A stretch of DNA of 20,592 nt from CAYSGL01 sp964520985 (GCA_964520985.1 CAZFPB010000019.1:1-20592), one strand, 5' to 3'. Positions 12,733-20,592 are shown, counted from the first letter of the stretch. Numbers and translations are program-made. Notes: generated by a model not told the origin, from the letters alone.

Positions 12733-13239
12733 ATGGCAATTGACCTCACAAACCTCAAGGCGCAGTTTGCCTCGATCCTCACAGCCGCCAATACGACGAC
12801 GGCCGACTACGACCTCTCGACGAACATGCGCGACGCGGCGGCGCACACTGTAAAGAACGTGTACCGCGTGAACCCCGGAAAAATACCGGTGCAGGCCTCG
12901 ACGTTCCCCTATGTAACGATCTTCAACGAAGACAAAGACATCGATCTTGAAACCATCGCGGGCGATCAGCTGCGCGGTAAACGCATGGCCACCATGCGCT
13001 TTTCCGTGGTGGGCTCGGTGTGGGACAACCAGACCACCTACGCCACCGACGACAAGGCCGACGAGCAGATTGGCTACCTCATGGAAAACATCGAGGAAGT
13101 GATTCGCCGCAATTATCGGCTGAATAATACCGTGCTTTGGTCAAAGCCCGAGCGCGTGCGCTACTACGCAGGGATCGTGGAACAGGACACGCACCTGCGC
13201 GTCGGGGTCCTGGACCTTGTCTGCAAGATTCAATACTGA
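12733..13239 (+). CDS. Probable tail terminator / head-tail joining protein, 168 aa
   Basis: A 168-residue alpha/beta protein located directly after the gpG-like gene and before tail genes, the usual place of the tail terminator. It has an N-terminal helix, a central STFPYVTIFNEDKDI strand, RGKRMATMRFSVVGSVWDN and a C-terminal YYAGIVEQDTHLRVGVLDLVCKIQY beta hairpin. These resemble the strand-helix-strand plan of lambda gpU-type tail terminators. The assignment relies on position and predicted fold; the sequence family is not named with certainty. Confidence 0.6.
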   Translation: MAIDLTNLKAQFASILTAANTTTADYDLSTNMRDAAAHTVKNVYRVNPGKIPVQASTFPYVTIFNEDKDIDLETIAGDQLRGKRMATMRFSVVGSVWDNQTTYATDDKADEQIGYLMENIEEVIRRNYRLNNTVLWSKPERVRYYAGIVEQDTHLRVGVLDLVCKIQY

Positions 13240-13247
13240 GAGCGCGA

Positions 13248-13445
13248 GTGAACGGCATCCCCTACAAAACCGAATTAAAATATGTGCCCACAGCGAAACG
13301 CTGGGAGTGTTTTTTTCGTTTCGACCCGCGCGGGATTCAGCAGCGCTACTCGGTCGGACATTTCCTCTACAAACGAAAGCCCGAGGTCGCTCTGGCTGAG
13401 ATGGAACAGGCCTTTCAAAGATGGGTTATAGAAAATTGCCGCTAA
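13248..13445 (+). CDS. Small unrecognised phage protein, 65 aa
   Basis: This is a basic 65-residue protein (NGIPYKTELKYVPTAKRWECFFRFD, then a helical VALAEMEQAFQRWVIENCR end). A longer in-frame version from 13137 would overlap the preceding gene by about 100 bp, so the GTG at 13248 with GAGAG upstream is preferred. Its 3' end overlaps the HAD phosphatase gene by 25 bp. Function unknown; the tight packing argues it is real. Confidence 0.5.
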   Translation: MNGIPYKTELKYVPTAKRWECFFRFDPRGIQQRYSVGHFLYKRKPEVALAEMEQAFQRWVIENCR

Positions 13446-13894
13446 AACGCTACGAAGCAATCTGCGTCGATTTGGACGGTTGTCTCGCCAACATCGAGCA
13501 CCGCCGCCACTTTATCGAACGCACGCCAAAGGACTGGGAAGCGTTTCACAGCCAGATGCCTCACGACCTGCCAAACGTGAACGTAGGGGTCGCCGTCACG
13601 GCGTTCATGAATCTTGACTACGAAATTATTTTCGTTACGGGGCGGTTTCAAAGATACCGCGAGATGACCGAGGAGTGGCTGCAAAAGCATTTCCCCCATC
13701 TTTCCCAGGCTCATCTTTTCATGCGTGCAGACGGCGACTATCGCAAGGACGATGTCGTAAAGCGCCAGCTCTACGAGGAGCTGATCGCCCCGTCGTTTAA
13801 CGTGCGTCTCGTCCTGGAGGACAGGGCGCATGTAGTTCGCATGTGGCGTGCGATCGGGCTTGAGTGCTGGGCCGTGGCGGAGGGCGCATATTAA
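13421..13894 (+). CDS. HAD-superfamily phosphatase (polynucleotide 3'-phosphatase-like), 157 aa
   Basis: HAD motifs are in order: motif I AICVDLDGCLANI with nucleophile D17 and acid D19, motif II IIFVTGR with T73, a lysine in the RKDDVVKRQLYEEL region, and motif IV VLEDRAHVVRMWR with E133 and D134. The sequence resembles the phosphatase domain of T4-type polynucleotide kinase, but no kinase P-loop domain is attached. It would remove phosphate from a nucleic acid end or small molecule in the cytoplasm. It lies between head-tail joining genes and the tail tube gene, not a standard morphogenesis position. Its stop overlaps the HNH start as TAATG. Confidence 0.8.
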   Translation: MGYRKLPLKRYEAICVDLDGCLANIEHRRHFIERTPKDWEAFHSQMPHDLPNVNVGVAVTAFMNLDYEIIFVTGRFQRYREMTEEWLQKHFPHLSQAHLFMRADGDYRKDDVVKRQLYEELIAPSFNVRLVLEDRAHVVRMWRAIGLECWAVAEGAY

Positions 13895-14577
13895 TGAGAC
13901 CTATACCAAGCTTACCTGGATACTATGCATCATTGAGCGGGAAAATTTACTCCGACAAATGGGGTAATTTATCTCAAGAACTCGGGCCGCTAAGACTTAG
14001 AAAAACGGTCTTCATCGGAAAATACTTAGCATTTTGCGTAAAAAACGACGAAAAAAAATCTCGCATGCCGCGCGTTAGTCGGTGTGTTACCGAAGCCTAT
14101 CACGGTAAATGCCCGAATGGCTTCCATGCATCTCATATAGATGGGAACACATTAAATAATCGTCCTGAAAATTTAACTTGGGAAAGTGCGCAGGATAATT
14201 GTGGAAGAAAGCGCGCGCATGGAACCTCTTTATTTGGGTCGAAAAATCCGCAAGCAAAGCTGGAAGAATATCAAGTCAGCGAGATCAAATGCCTCTTGCA
14301 ATCTCCATATAGCTTCACCAATAAACATATAGCGAGCTTATACGGCGTTCATGAAACTGTGATCTCCGACATAAGAACAGGGCGAACCTATAACAGCGGC
14401 GTTCGCGTCATCCCCCCAAAGCCATCGCCAACTAAAATTACTGATGAGTTGGTTTCGCAAGTAAAAGCGCTCTTAATAAGAAAATACACTCAGAAAGAAA
14501 TCGCCAAGATTGCCGGGATTAACCGGACGACAGTTTGGTCGATAAAGAAGCGTTTGATAGATGGAGCTTTAAAATGA
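13894..14577 (+). CDS. Free-standing HNH homing endonuclease with NUMOD4-like and HTH modules, 227 aa
   Basis: The N-terminal IPSLPGYYASLSGKIYS (4-20) is a NUMOD4-type module. The HNH core is FHASHIDGNTLNNRPENLTW (77-96), with H81, D83, N89 and N93. Two helix-turn-helix DNA-binding repeats follow: EIKCLLQ...NKHIASLYGVHETVISDIRTGRTY and QVKALLIRKYTQKEIAKIAGINRTTVWSIKKR. Such enzymes cut a specific site in related phages lacking them and spread by repair copying. The gene is clearly richer in A and T than its neighbours and uses different codons, indicating recent arrival. The start at 13894 overlaps the HAD stop, and its stop overlaps the DUF115 start as ATGA, so it is inserted without breaking translation. 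Confidence 0.9.
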   Translation: MRPIPSLPGYYASLSGKIYSDKWGNLSQELGPLRLRKTVFIGKYLAFCVKNDEKKSRMPRVSRCVTEAYHGKCPNGFHASHIDGNTLNNRPENLTWESAQDNCGRKRAHGTSLFGSKNPQAKLEEYQVSEIKCLLQSPYSFTNKHIASLYGVHETVISDIRTGRTYNSGVRVIPPKPSPTKITDELVSQVKALLIRKYTQKEIAKIAGINRTTVWSIKKRLIDGALK

Positions 14578-15560
14578 ACCAGAACGAAGTCGTCGCGCAA
14601 TCAAAAGCCGCCTATCGCCAGTGGGCCGAAAAGTGGCGTCGCAACGCTACGGCGCACGCCGCCTACCCGAAAAAACCGCTGATTGATTTCCAACTCTCCG
14701 GCCTTGGCAAAGCGTGCCTTGTGGTGGCAAACGGCTACTCGCTGGAAGAGAACATCGAGCCGCTTAAGGCGGGCCAGGGCTCGGTCGATATCGCGTGCGT
14801 GGATAAGGCCCTTCCCCATCTTATCCGCAACGGGATCAAGCCGAAGTTCTGTATGGTGGCCGACGCCAGCGTGTCTGTGGATTATCTTGAACCCGTGAAA
14901 GACGAGCTCCAGGACACCATTCTCTTTATGAACGTGTGCGGCAACCCAGAGTGGACCGCGATGGGAAACTGGAAGGAAGTGTACTTTTACGTCAACCGCG
15001 ACGCCTGCCAGTACGAGAAAGAGTTTGCGGCACTCTCAGGCTGCACGAACCTCATCCCCGCTGGGACCAACGTCTCAAACGCCCTTCTGGTTCTTCTCAC
15101 CCAGACCGATAACGGCGGGCCGCAGAACTTTTTTGCGTACGATAAATACCTGCTTCTCGGCTACGACTACTGCTGGGACGACGACGGCTACTACGCTTTC
15201 GATAAGGACGGGCGCGGAAAAACCCATTACATGCGCATGATCTTTCTCCACGACCTTGCGGGCCGCTACGTTTACACCTCGTCCAATCTTCTTTACTCGG
15301 TCAAGTGGCTTGACGCCTACGTCACGGCAGGGGCCAACGCATTCTCGGTCTTTCAGACCTCGGATCGCTCGATATTTGCGGGGCGAAAGCTCGTAAGCCT
15401 TGCCGAGCAGCTCACCTACGCCTACCGGCCCGAAGATTCGCAAGCTGTGATTAGTTTGCTAGAATACCGAAGAAAGCTTGAGGCTCAAATTATCGCGACC
15501 AATGCTCAGATCTTTGAAACAGGACGCGAGCATTACCGCCAAATGATAAGGACGACGTAA
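14574..15560 (+). CDS. DUF115 (MptE/Maf-like) family protein, 328 aa
   Basis: A Rossmann-like core is visible: GKACLVVANGYSLEENIEPLK (45-65), resembling the GNGPSL motif of DUF115 proteins; DIACVDKALPHLIRNGIKPKFCMVADA (72-98); then ILFMNVCGNP, AGTNVSNALLVLL and YLLLGYDYCWDDDGYYAF. DUF115 covers MptE-type hydroxymethylpterin pyrophosphokinases and Maf flagellin glycosylation proteins, so a nucleotide- or nucleotide-sugar-using transferase is likely, with unknown substrate. The start at 14574 (MNQNEVV) has GGAG upstream, supplied by the end of the homing endonuclease gene; the frame is open to 14535. It is followed directly by the tail tube gene. Confidence 0.7.
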   Translation: MNQNEVVAQSKAAYRQWAEKWRRNATAHAAYPKKPLIDFQLSGLGKACLVVANGYSLEENIEPLKAGQGSVDIACVDKALPHLIRNGIKPKFCMVADASVSVDYLEPVKDELQDTILFMNVCGNPEWTAMGNWKEVYFYVNRDACQYEKEFAALSGCTNLIPAGTNVSNALLVLLTQTDNGGPQNFFAYDKYLLLGYDYCWDDDGYYAFDKDGRGKTHYMRMIFLHDLAGRYVYTSSNLLYSVKWLDAYVTAGANAFSVFQTSDRSIFAGRKLVSLAEQLTYAYRPEDSQAVISLLEYRRKLEAQIIATNAQIFETGREHYRQMIRTT

Positions 15561-15561
15561 C

Positions 15562-16605
15562 ATGGCCGTTGGAGATTCCACGCTGTTTGCAGGGGAAAGC
15601 TATCTCGCCGTTGGCCGCGAAACCTCGTGGGGCACGGGCGTCACCGCGTCGGCAGGCATTGACTTTCTGTCGGCCTCCATCAAGACCATGAAAGACGCCA
15701 AGATCCTCGAAGAGATCGGGCGCAAGCGCACGTATCAGCGCGACTTCCGTATCGGCAAGGTCGTCGAGGGCGAAGTCTCTGCATACCTTTACCCAGAGCT
15801 CACGGCCTCTGGTTACTTTCTCCAGAACGCTTTCGGCGGGGCTGTGACCTCAGCCACCGCGACCGGAGAAACCACGGGCGGCGCGGCGTTTACCCACACG
15901 TTTGCCGTGGGAAATTACAACCTCACCCACACCGGCCTCACGGTGAACATGCGTAAAGGCCCTGCCGCAGGCGGCAAGGTCGAGGAGTTTGTGGGCGGGC
16001 GCATTAACTCGCTTTCCCTCGTTGCAGAGATTGACGAGCCCGTGGTGATGACTGCAGGGCTGGTGTTTAAAGACTCGACCATGGGTGCCAACGACGTTGA
16101 GAGCCTTCTCACGATCACGGCCATCTCGCCCCTGTCCTTTGCGTCTGGCCGTTTTTCGGTCGAGGCGAACATGGCGGCCCTCACCACCTCAAGCTTCTGG
16201 CATGTGAAATCCGTGAACTTTGCGATGAACAACAACCTGAAAACAGATAACTCGGCTCGGCGCATCGGCTCTGACGCTCTTGGAAGCCTGCCCTACGGCA
16301 TCCAAAGCTACGAGCTATCGGTGGTGATGAGCTTCAATACCACGACGGCCTACGACGCCATGATCAACTCCACGCAGCTTGCCGGTGAGTTTGAATTTTT
16401 GGGCGGAACGCTCGCGGGATCTGCGGTACAGCGCGGCCTGAAGGCGCAGTTTCCGAAACTCACGGTCAAGGACGCGGGCGATCCCGAGGTCTCAGGGCCC
16501 GACGAGACGCTTGAGTCCACGATCACGTTCAACGTCCTGCGCAGCGACACCTCAAGCGGGTACGCGTGCCAGGCAATGCTTACGAACAATATTTCGGGTT
16601 TCTAA
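15562..16605 (+). CDS. Siphovirus-type tail tube protein, 347 aa
   Basis: The opening AGESYLAVGRETSWGTGVTAS is characteristic of phage tail tube proteins, followed by an alternating beta pattern (VEGEVSAYLYPELTASGYFLQNAFGG, SFWHVKSVNFAMNNNLKTDNSARRIGS, YELSVVMSFNTTTAYDAMI). It polymerises into the central tube of the tail. No sheath gene accompanies it, which argues for a non-contractile tail despite the Mu-like head. AAGGACG lies upstream of the ATG, one base after the preceding stop. Confidence 0.8.
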   Translation: MAVGDSTLFAGESYLAVGRETSWGTGVTASAGIDFLSASIKTMKDAKILEEIGRKRTYQRDFRIGKVVEGEVSAYLYPELTASGYFLQNAFGGAVTSATATGETTGGAAFTHTFAVGNYNLTHTGLTVNMRKGPAAGGKVEEFVGGRINSLSLVAEIDEPVVMTAGLVFKDSTMGANDVESLLTITAISPLSFASGRFSVEANMAALTTSSFWHVKSVNFAMNNNLKTDNSARRIGSDALGSLPYGIQSYELSVVMSFNTTTAYDAMINSTQLAGEFEFLGGTLAGSAVQRGLKAQFPKLTVKDAGDPEVSGPDETLESTITFNVLRSDTSSGYACQAMLTNNISGF

Positions 16606-16608
16606 ACC

Positions 16609-17034
16609 GTGAATCTTTTCTTCTGGCGGCGGGGCCGCTCCCTTGCGGAGCACCTCGCCGGTAAACCAAAAAAAATCAGAGTCGATACGGTTGATTTTGT
16701 GATTCGCAAGATCAACCTTCTCGATCACGCTGCCGGTCTTAATATCGTGATGCAGGTGTTCTCGGCCTACGAGAAGAATCGCACGCCAAAGGTCGATCAG
16801 AAAACGGTCGACGATATTGAATCCATCAAAAAATTCATGCGCGACTTTATCTATGCGGGCGTCGTTGAGCCAAAGCTTACGATGTCGGCAAAGGAAATAA
16901 AGCCCGGCGAGATCCACGTTGACGAGATCCTCAAAGATTTCGAGATGAGTCAGAAGCTGTTTCAGGCCATCTTTCGCTATTCGCTTGGAAAAAAAAAGCG
17001 ACCTACCACAAGATTACGCGCTCCCGCGCCGTAG
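16609..17034 (+). CDS. Tail assembly chaperone, unshifted (gpG-like) product, 141 aa
   Basis: This small helical protein lies between tail tube and tape measure genes, the fixed place of the tail chaperone that coats the tape measure during assembly. Motifs include VDTVDFVIRKINLLDHAAGL and DDIESIKKFMRDFIYAGVV. The start is GTG at 16609, three bases after the tube gene. A run of nine A lies near the end. In this frame only a short basic tail (RPTTRLRAPAP) follows before the stop, whereas the -1 frame continues as a second chaperone segment. Confidence 0.75.
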   Translation: MNLFFWRRGRSLAEHLAGKPKKIRVDTVDFVIRKINLLDHAAGLNIVMQVFSAYEKNRTPKVDQKTVDDIESIKKFMRDFIYAGVVEPKLTMSAKEIKPGEIHVDEILKDFEMSQKLFQAIFRYSLGKKKRPTTRLRAPAP

Positions 17035-17186
17035 AGATTGACGCCCTTTCGCAGCGCTATAGTAAACTGCCAAGTGATCTCCTAAAATTGTCCCTAGACG
17101 AATACCAGTTCAATCATCTCGTGGCGGGCCTTGCCGCCGAGAAAGAGCAGAAGGGCCTTGCCGATGTCAAAAAAGGGAAGCGCTGA
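16609..17186 (+). CDS. Tail assembly chaperone, -1 frameshift (gpGT-like) product, about 192 aa
   Basis: After slipping back one base in the A run, the frame reads ATYHKITRSRAVEIDALSQRY, then LDEYQFNHLVAGLAAEKEQ, and stops at 17184-17186, inside the start of the tape measure gene. Lambda-like tails make G and GT proteins this way. The long open -1 frame filling the gap before the tape measure, its overlap with that gene, and the slippery heptamer all support a programmed event. Confidence 0.75.
16992..16998 (+). promoter_or_regulatory. -1 frameshift slippery heptamer A AAA AAG
   Basis: In the chaperone's zero frame the bases read GGA AAA AAA AAG CGA. The heptamer A AAA AAG is the efficient bacterial slippery type (as in dnaX), and it lies within nine consecutive A (16989-16997). 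A GC-rich segment with GCGC arms about 15-25 bases downstream could form a weak stimulating hairpin. Polymerase slippage on the A run is an alternative mechanism. Confidence 0.75.
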
Positions 17187-20073
17187 ACTTAACGTCAAGG
17201 TGAAAACCGAAGGCCAGAAGGACCTCCAAGGCCTTCAGGCTGAAGTCGATAAGCTCAAAAAGAAACTCGAAGAGATGGGCGGCAAGGGCGGCGGCGGCTC
17301 AAAGCAGGCGTCCGCTGGTTTTGGCGACATGATCACGGCTACGCGCCTTGCTTACGCCTCCGTGATGGCGCTGGTTGCTGGCATGACCACGCTCGCCGTA
17401 AAGGCGGGAAAATTCGATCAGGTCGCCGCTGCGTTTAAAAACATGGCGGCCAGCCAGGGCCAAGACGCCGACGCGATGCTTGCCAACATGAAACGCGCCA
17501 CGGACGGCATGGTTTCGTCTGTGGACCTGATGGTGAACGCCAACAAGGCCATGATGCTCGGGCTTCCGATCGAGCGGTTTGACGAGCTGATGGGCGTAGC
17601 AAAATCAGCCGCGGAATCCACCGGTCAAAGCATGGAGTACATGCTTGAGAGTATCGTCCTTGGTATCGGGCGGCAGTCGCGCCTGATCCTCGACAACTTG
17701 GGCATCATTGTTGACGCCGAGGACGCCTACGCGAAATACGCCGCCACGGTCGGAAAGTCGGCAAGTCAGCTTACCGATGCCGAGAAAAAACAAGCATTCC
17801 TAAACGAAGCCCTGCGCGTCGGAAAAGAAAACGCGGAGAACGCAGGCCGAGGAACAGACAACGCAAACAAAGCCTGGGAGCGGTTTAAAGCCAAGGTCGA
17901 GGACGCCTCGATCTCGCTTGGTAGCTCGTTGGCTCCGGCAATCGTCGCAACGCTTTCCTCAATCACTGACCTCATTGGCGCACTCGACGAGATGGGAAAA
18001 AGCGACACGGCCCAGCACTGGTCGCTGCGGGCGCAGCAGGCTTTTGAAGTTATTTCGTTTTCCGTGCAGTCGCTCGTGCGAAACGTCATGGCGCTCATAT
18101 ATACGGCGGGGGCTCTCTTTCAGGGTGATCTTTGGGGGAACGGTCCCGACGCTATCAAAAAAATTGCGGACGAGGCCGCTCGTCGCTGGGAGGAGATGGA
18201 AGCTAAACGCGCCCAGCTCATCACCGAATCCAACCAGAAGCTGGCCGACCTCCAGGACAATATCGACCGCATCCGAGTTGAGAAGGCTATCAAAAACGGC
18301 GAGGAGATTGCGGCGTCCGATAGAAAGCTCGCCGATAAAATCATCAAAGAAAAACTCGCTGCCGAGGAAAAGAAAAACCGCCAAATCCTCGCAGGTGAAG
18401 AGGCGACGCGCCTTAAGCGCGAAAAGGCCGAAGCCATTGAGGGCGAGAAGGCCCTGACGTTTGCGAAAAAGCATAAGCAGGCGCTCGACTCTGAGATGAC
18501 CCAGCTTGATAAAGAGTACGCACGCGAAAAGACGCGCCTATCTGAGGACTGGAACGGTAAGGACTCTGAGCGCCTCCTTGAAAAGCTTGAGCGTGATCTG
18601 CTTGAGGCAAAGCGAATCGAGGTAATCCGAGCCGAAGAAACTCTGCGCCTGCGCGAGAACCTCACGAACGAAGAAAAGCAGTTAATGCTGGACCTGCAAA
18701 AAGAGCAGAGCCGCATTGATACCGAGATCGCCGACAAAAAGATTGCCGAGGCCAAACGGGCGCAAAAAGAAATTAACGACGGGCTTATGAAGGGGGCAGC
18801 CAACCCGTTCGATCCGGAGGCGAGCATTGAAGGCAGCGCAATCGGCGTTGCTAATGCTGCCGTTGAGGGCAAGGAAGGAGCGCGTCGAATTATCGTTCAG
18901 GGTGAGGTGGCGGGGATTAACGCCGTGACACAGTCGCAGTTAGGAACTGCTCTTGAGCCGCTTCTTGAGGCTGCAACCTACGGCCCTAAGTACGTCTCAG
19001 ACATCCTGCTGGAATTTGCTGACGCATACCCTGAGATAATGGCAAACCAACTTGCTACGCTAGTAATGCTAGTTTTTGACCTTAGCTTTGCCTCAAAAAT
19101 GCAAAAGACCTTCCTCAAGGCGTTTAGCAGAATAACGGCAGACGACTATCGGGAGATGGCCGCCGAGAACGAAAAGGCATGGAAGGATAACTGGAAGTCT
19201 ATTGCCGGATACTGGGATAGCGACGTTTCCCCGCAAATCAAAAAGGCGGGAAGCGATCTTAACCAGGAAGTAATCAAGATCCCTCAAAACCTCGTCGACG
19301 CGATGAGCGAAGCCTTTAAGACATTTTCGACCGACACGGTGAAGATGTGGGGCGAGAAATGGAACGCGGAGTTCAGCAACCAGACGCGCGACTGGGGCGA
19401 GAAGATGCACGCGGTCGGGGCGGAGTGGGACGAGAAGGCTCGTGACTTCGGGGCTCACCTAAACGACGAGCTAAATAACCTGATCGGGTTTATCGGGGAT
19501 TTCGGCGTGCAGATGGCCGATACGGTTTTAAATCCGGTGAAAAGCATTATTGCTCAGCTCGGTCTTTCAGGCATTGACTTCAACATGGCGGCCAACAACG
19601 CCTCGCTCTCGGTGATGAACGCAGCCGATCACCTCTGGAATAGCATCGTCTCGGGCGCGGATAACCTGTGGCGAAACGTCACGGACGCAGGGCGTGAGTT
19701 TTGGGCACGGGTAAATCCGGGCGGGGGCGACACGGGGATTAAGGGCGGTAAGGGCTGGGGCGATGCCATCGGCGTTGACACGTCCACGATCGGCGGCCAA
19801 GGGGCTGACGTGCCCGTCCAGACTAGTCTCTCGCTTGCGGCAAACAACGGGGCTCTGTCCTCTGGAAGTTCCTCCAGTAGCTCCAGAGCTTCGTCTGCCG
19901 CGCCCAGTCGCACGGGCGGGGGCGGGGGCGGTCAGACCGTGATCAGCCTCACCGTGAACGGGGGCATGCTCGGCTCGGCCCAGGAAGCACGGACCTTCGT
20001 GCGGGCGATCGACCGGGAGCTTATGAGGCTTAGGCGCGACAAGGAAAGCCTGGCCTTTGATTCTTCACTTTAA
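17164..20073 (+). CDS. Tail tape measure protein, 969 aa
   Basis: This is the longest gene of the window, located right after the chaperone. The N-terminal region has a hydrophobic segment (TRLAYASVMALVAGMTTLAVKAG). It is followed by a tape-measure-type helical domain (FDQVAAAFKNMAASQGQDADAMLANMKRATDGMVSSVDLMVNANKAMMLG). Residues about 340-540 form a long Lys/Glu coiled coil. Trp-containing helices lie around 728-770, and a Ser/Gly-rich stretch near 895-925 precedes the C-terminal strand. The protein sets tail length and is injected with DNA. The start at 17164 (MSKKG, AAGG upstream) is preferred over an in-frame upstream start at 17131, and it overlaps the end of the -1 chaperone frame. Confidence 0.88.
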   Translation: MSKKGSAELNVKVKTEGQKDLQGLQAEVDKLKKKLEEMGGKGGGGSKQASAGFGDMITATRLAYASVMALVAGMTTLAVKAGKFDQVAAAFKNMAASQGQDADAMLANMKRATDGMVSSVDLMVNANKAMMLGLPIERFDELMGVAKSAAESTGQSMEYMLESIVLGIGRQSRLILDNLGIIVDAEDAYAKYAATVGKSASQLTDAEKKQAFLNEALRVGKENAENAGRGTDNANKAWERFKAKVEDASISLGSSLAPAIVATLSSITDLIGALDEMGKSDTAQHWSLRAQQAFEVISFSVQSLVRNVMALIYTAGALFQGDLWGNGPDAIKKIADEAARRWEEMEAKRAQLITESNQKLADLQDNIDRIRVEKAIKNGEEIAASDRKLADKIIKEKLAAEEKKNRQILAGEEATRLKREKAEAIEGEKALTFAKKHKQALDSEMTQLDKEYAREKTRLSEDWNGKDSERLLEKLERDLLEAKRIEVIRAEETLRLRENLTNEEKQLMLDLQKEQSRIDTEIADKKIAEAKRAQKEINDGLMKGAANPFDPEASIEGSAIGVANAAVEGKEGARRIIVQGEVAGINAVTQSQLGTALEPLLEAATYGPKYVSDILLEFADAYPEIMANQLATLVMLVFDLSFASKMQKTFLKAFSRITADDYREMAAENEKAWKDNWKSIAGYWDSDVSPQIKKAGSDLNQEVIKIPQNLVDAMSEAFKTFSTDTVKMWGEKWNAEFSNQTRDWGEKMHAVGAEWDEKARDFGAHLNDELNNLIGFIGDFGVQMADTVLNPVKSIIAQLGLSGIDFNMAANNASLSVMNAADHLWNSIVSGADNLWRNVTDAGREFWARVNPGGGDTGIKGGKGWGDAIGVDTSTIGGQGADVPVQTSLSLAANNGALSSGSSSSSSRASSAAPSRTGGGGGGQTVISLTVNGGMLGSAQEARTFVRAIDRELMRLRRDKESLAFDSSL

Positions 20074-20085
20074 AGAGGTGCAGCC

Positions 20086-20592
20086 GTGACGTTTGAACTG
20101 ATGCGCTCCAACCAAATTAATACCGCAAGCCAGCTTGTCGTAAACAGCAATACGACCTCCGCTGGCAACGTCTTTCTTTCGGACGTGCGCTATCAGGCGT
20201 ATTCCTCCGGGCTGGCTGATGACGCCACGACCTACTCCATGCGGATTAACTTCGACGCCACCACGCTGATCGACCGCATCGCCCTGGTGGAGCACAACGC
20301 CAAGGAGTTTCGGTTTTTCTACAACGGCGCCACAGCCAATACGTTCCCCCTCACGGGGGCCGACACCACCGTAAGCGATTACCTGACCAACTCGGCGACG
20401 AGCCAATACTTTCGCTTTACGCCGACCTACGTCACGAGCGTGTCGCTGAACATGCGCGCTACGATGACGCCAAACCAAAACAAGGTCATCGGGTATCTCG
20501 CGATCTCTGACGCCCTCACGGATTTTGACGGGCAGATTCCACCGGCTCAAGGCTATAAGCCCATGCTTAACGACATCTCCGTTACGCACAGA
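20086..20592 (+). CDS. Tail protein downstream of tape measure, 5' part only
   Basis: An open frame runs from a GTG at 20086 (GAGGTG nine bases upstream) to the right edge, giving at least 169 residues without a stop. The sequence is beta-rich: NVFLSDVRYQAYSS, TTYSMRINFDATTLIDRIALVEHNAKEF, RFFYNGATANTF, YFRFTPTYVTSVSLNMRATM and VIGYLAISDALTDFDG. The IDRIALVEHN plus FYNG pattern resembles discoidin-like jelly-roll domains seen in tail proteins. By position it is a distal tail or tail-tip component. Exact family and full length are unknown because the gene is cut by the window end. Confidence 0.6.
   Translation, partial: MTFELMRSNQINTASQLVVNSNTTSAGNVFLSDVRYQAYSSGLADDATTYSMRINFDATTLIDRIALVEHNAKEFRFFYNGATANTFPLTGADTTVSDYLTNSATSQYFRFTPTYVTSVSLNMRATMTPNQNKVIGYLAISDALTDFDGQIPPAQGYKPMLNDISVTHR

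Noticed and set aside
18120..18872. 250-codon minus-strand frame opposite the tape measure coiled coil
   Set aside because: The Ser/Arg/Phe-rich product is the mirror of Lys/Glu/Ala codons; no independent support.

Overview
The window is a stretch of a tailed dsDNA phage or prophage. Its head and DNA-packaging genes are Mu-like: small and large terminase, a DUF935 portal joined to a MuF domain, a Mu I-type protease with a nested scaffold, a DUF1320 protein and a gpG-like morphogenesis protein. Its tail genes are siphovirus-like: a tube protein, a tail chaperone with a -1 slippery site, and a tape measure, with no sheath gene. The DNA is fairly GC-rich. A small protein with a Sec-type signal peptide fits a Gram-negative host, but the host cannot be named from this sequence. 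No tRNA, rRNA, integrase, transposase or CRISPR array was seen.

Layout. 1-1176: a leftward cassette of three small unrecognised genes. Their intergenic segment is duplicated, with a conserved 32-bp TATATA-containing element next to two different operator-like repeats. 1177-1301: divergent promoter region. 1302-1670: a small secreted protein with its own TATAAT box. 1743-4530: three genes joined by 4-bp overlaps, encoding a ParB-fold fusion protein, a glycosyltransferase resembling the TET-associated family (TAGT), and a complete UDP-galactopyranose mutase. 4552-11394: packaging and capsid genes. 11426-11459: an intrinsic terminator. 11495-13445: head completion and head-tail joining genes. 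13421-15560: an HAD phosphatase, an AT-rich HNH homing endonuclease and a DUF115 (MptE/Maf-like) protein, set between joining genes and the tail tube. 15562-20592: tail genes, running off the right edge.

How the genes may work together. The most interesting unit is ParB-fusion / TAGT-like transferase / UDP-galactopyranose mutase, directly upstream of the terminase. The mutase makes UDP-galactofuranose. The transferase family is linked by comparative genomics to glycosylation of oxidised or hydroxymethylated DNA bases. The simplest hypothesis is a DNA hypermodification module that decorates the phage genome with galactofuranose before packaging. No enzyme making the hydroxylated base (TET/JBP oxygenase or dNMP hydroxymethylase) lies in this window, so this remains an inference. 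Glycosylation of a protein or cell-surface glycan is the main alternative.

Other points worth attention are a dockerin-type calcium-binding loop at the end of the portal-MuF protein, an identical eight-residue N-terminus shared by the protease and the major capsid protein, a mini-ORF bridging the terminase genes, and a hairpin over the ribosome binding site of the ParB-like gene.
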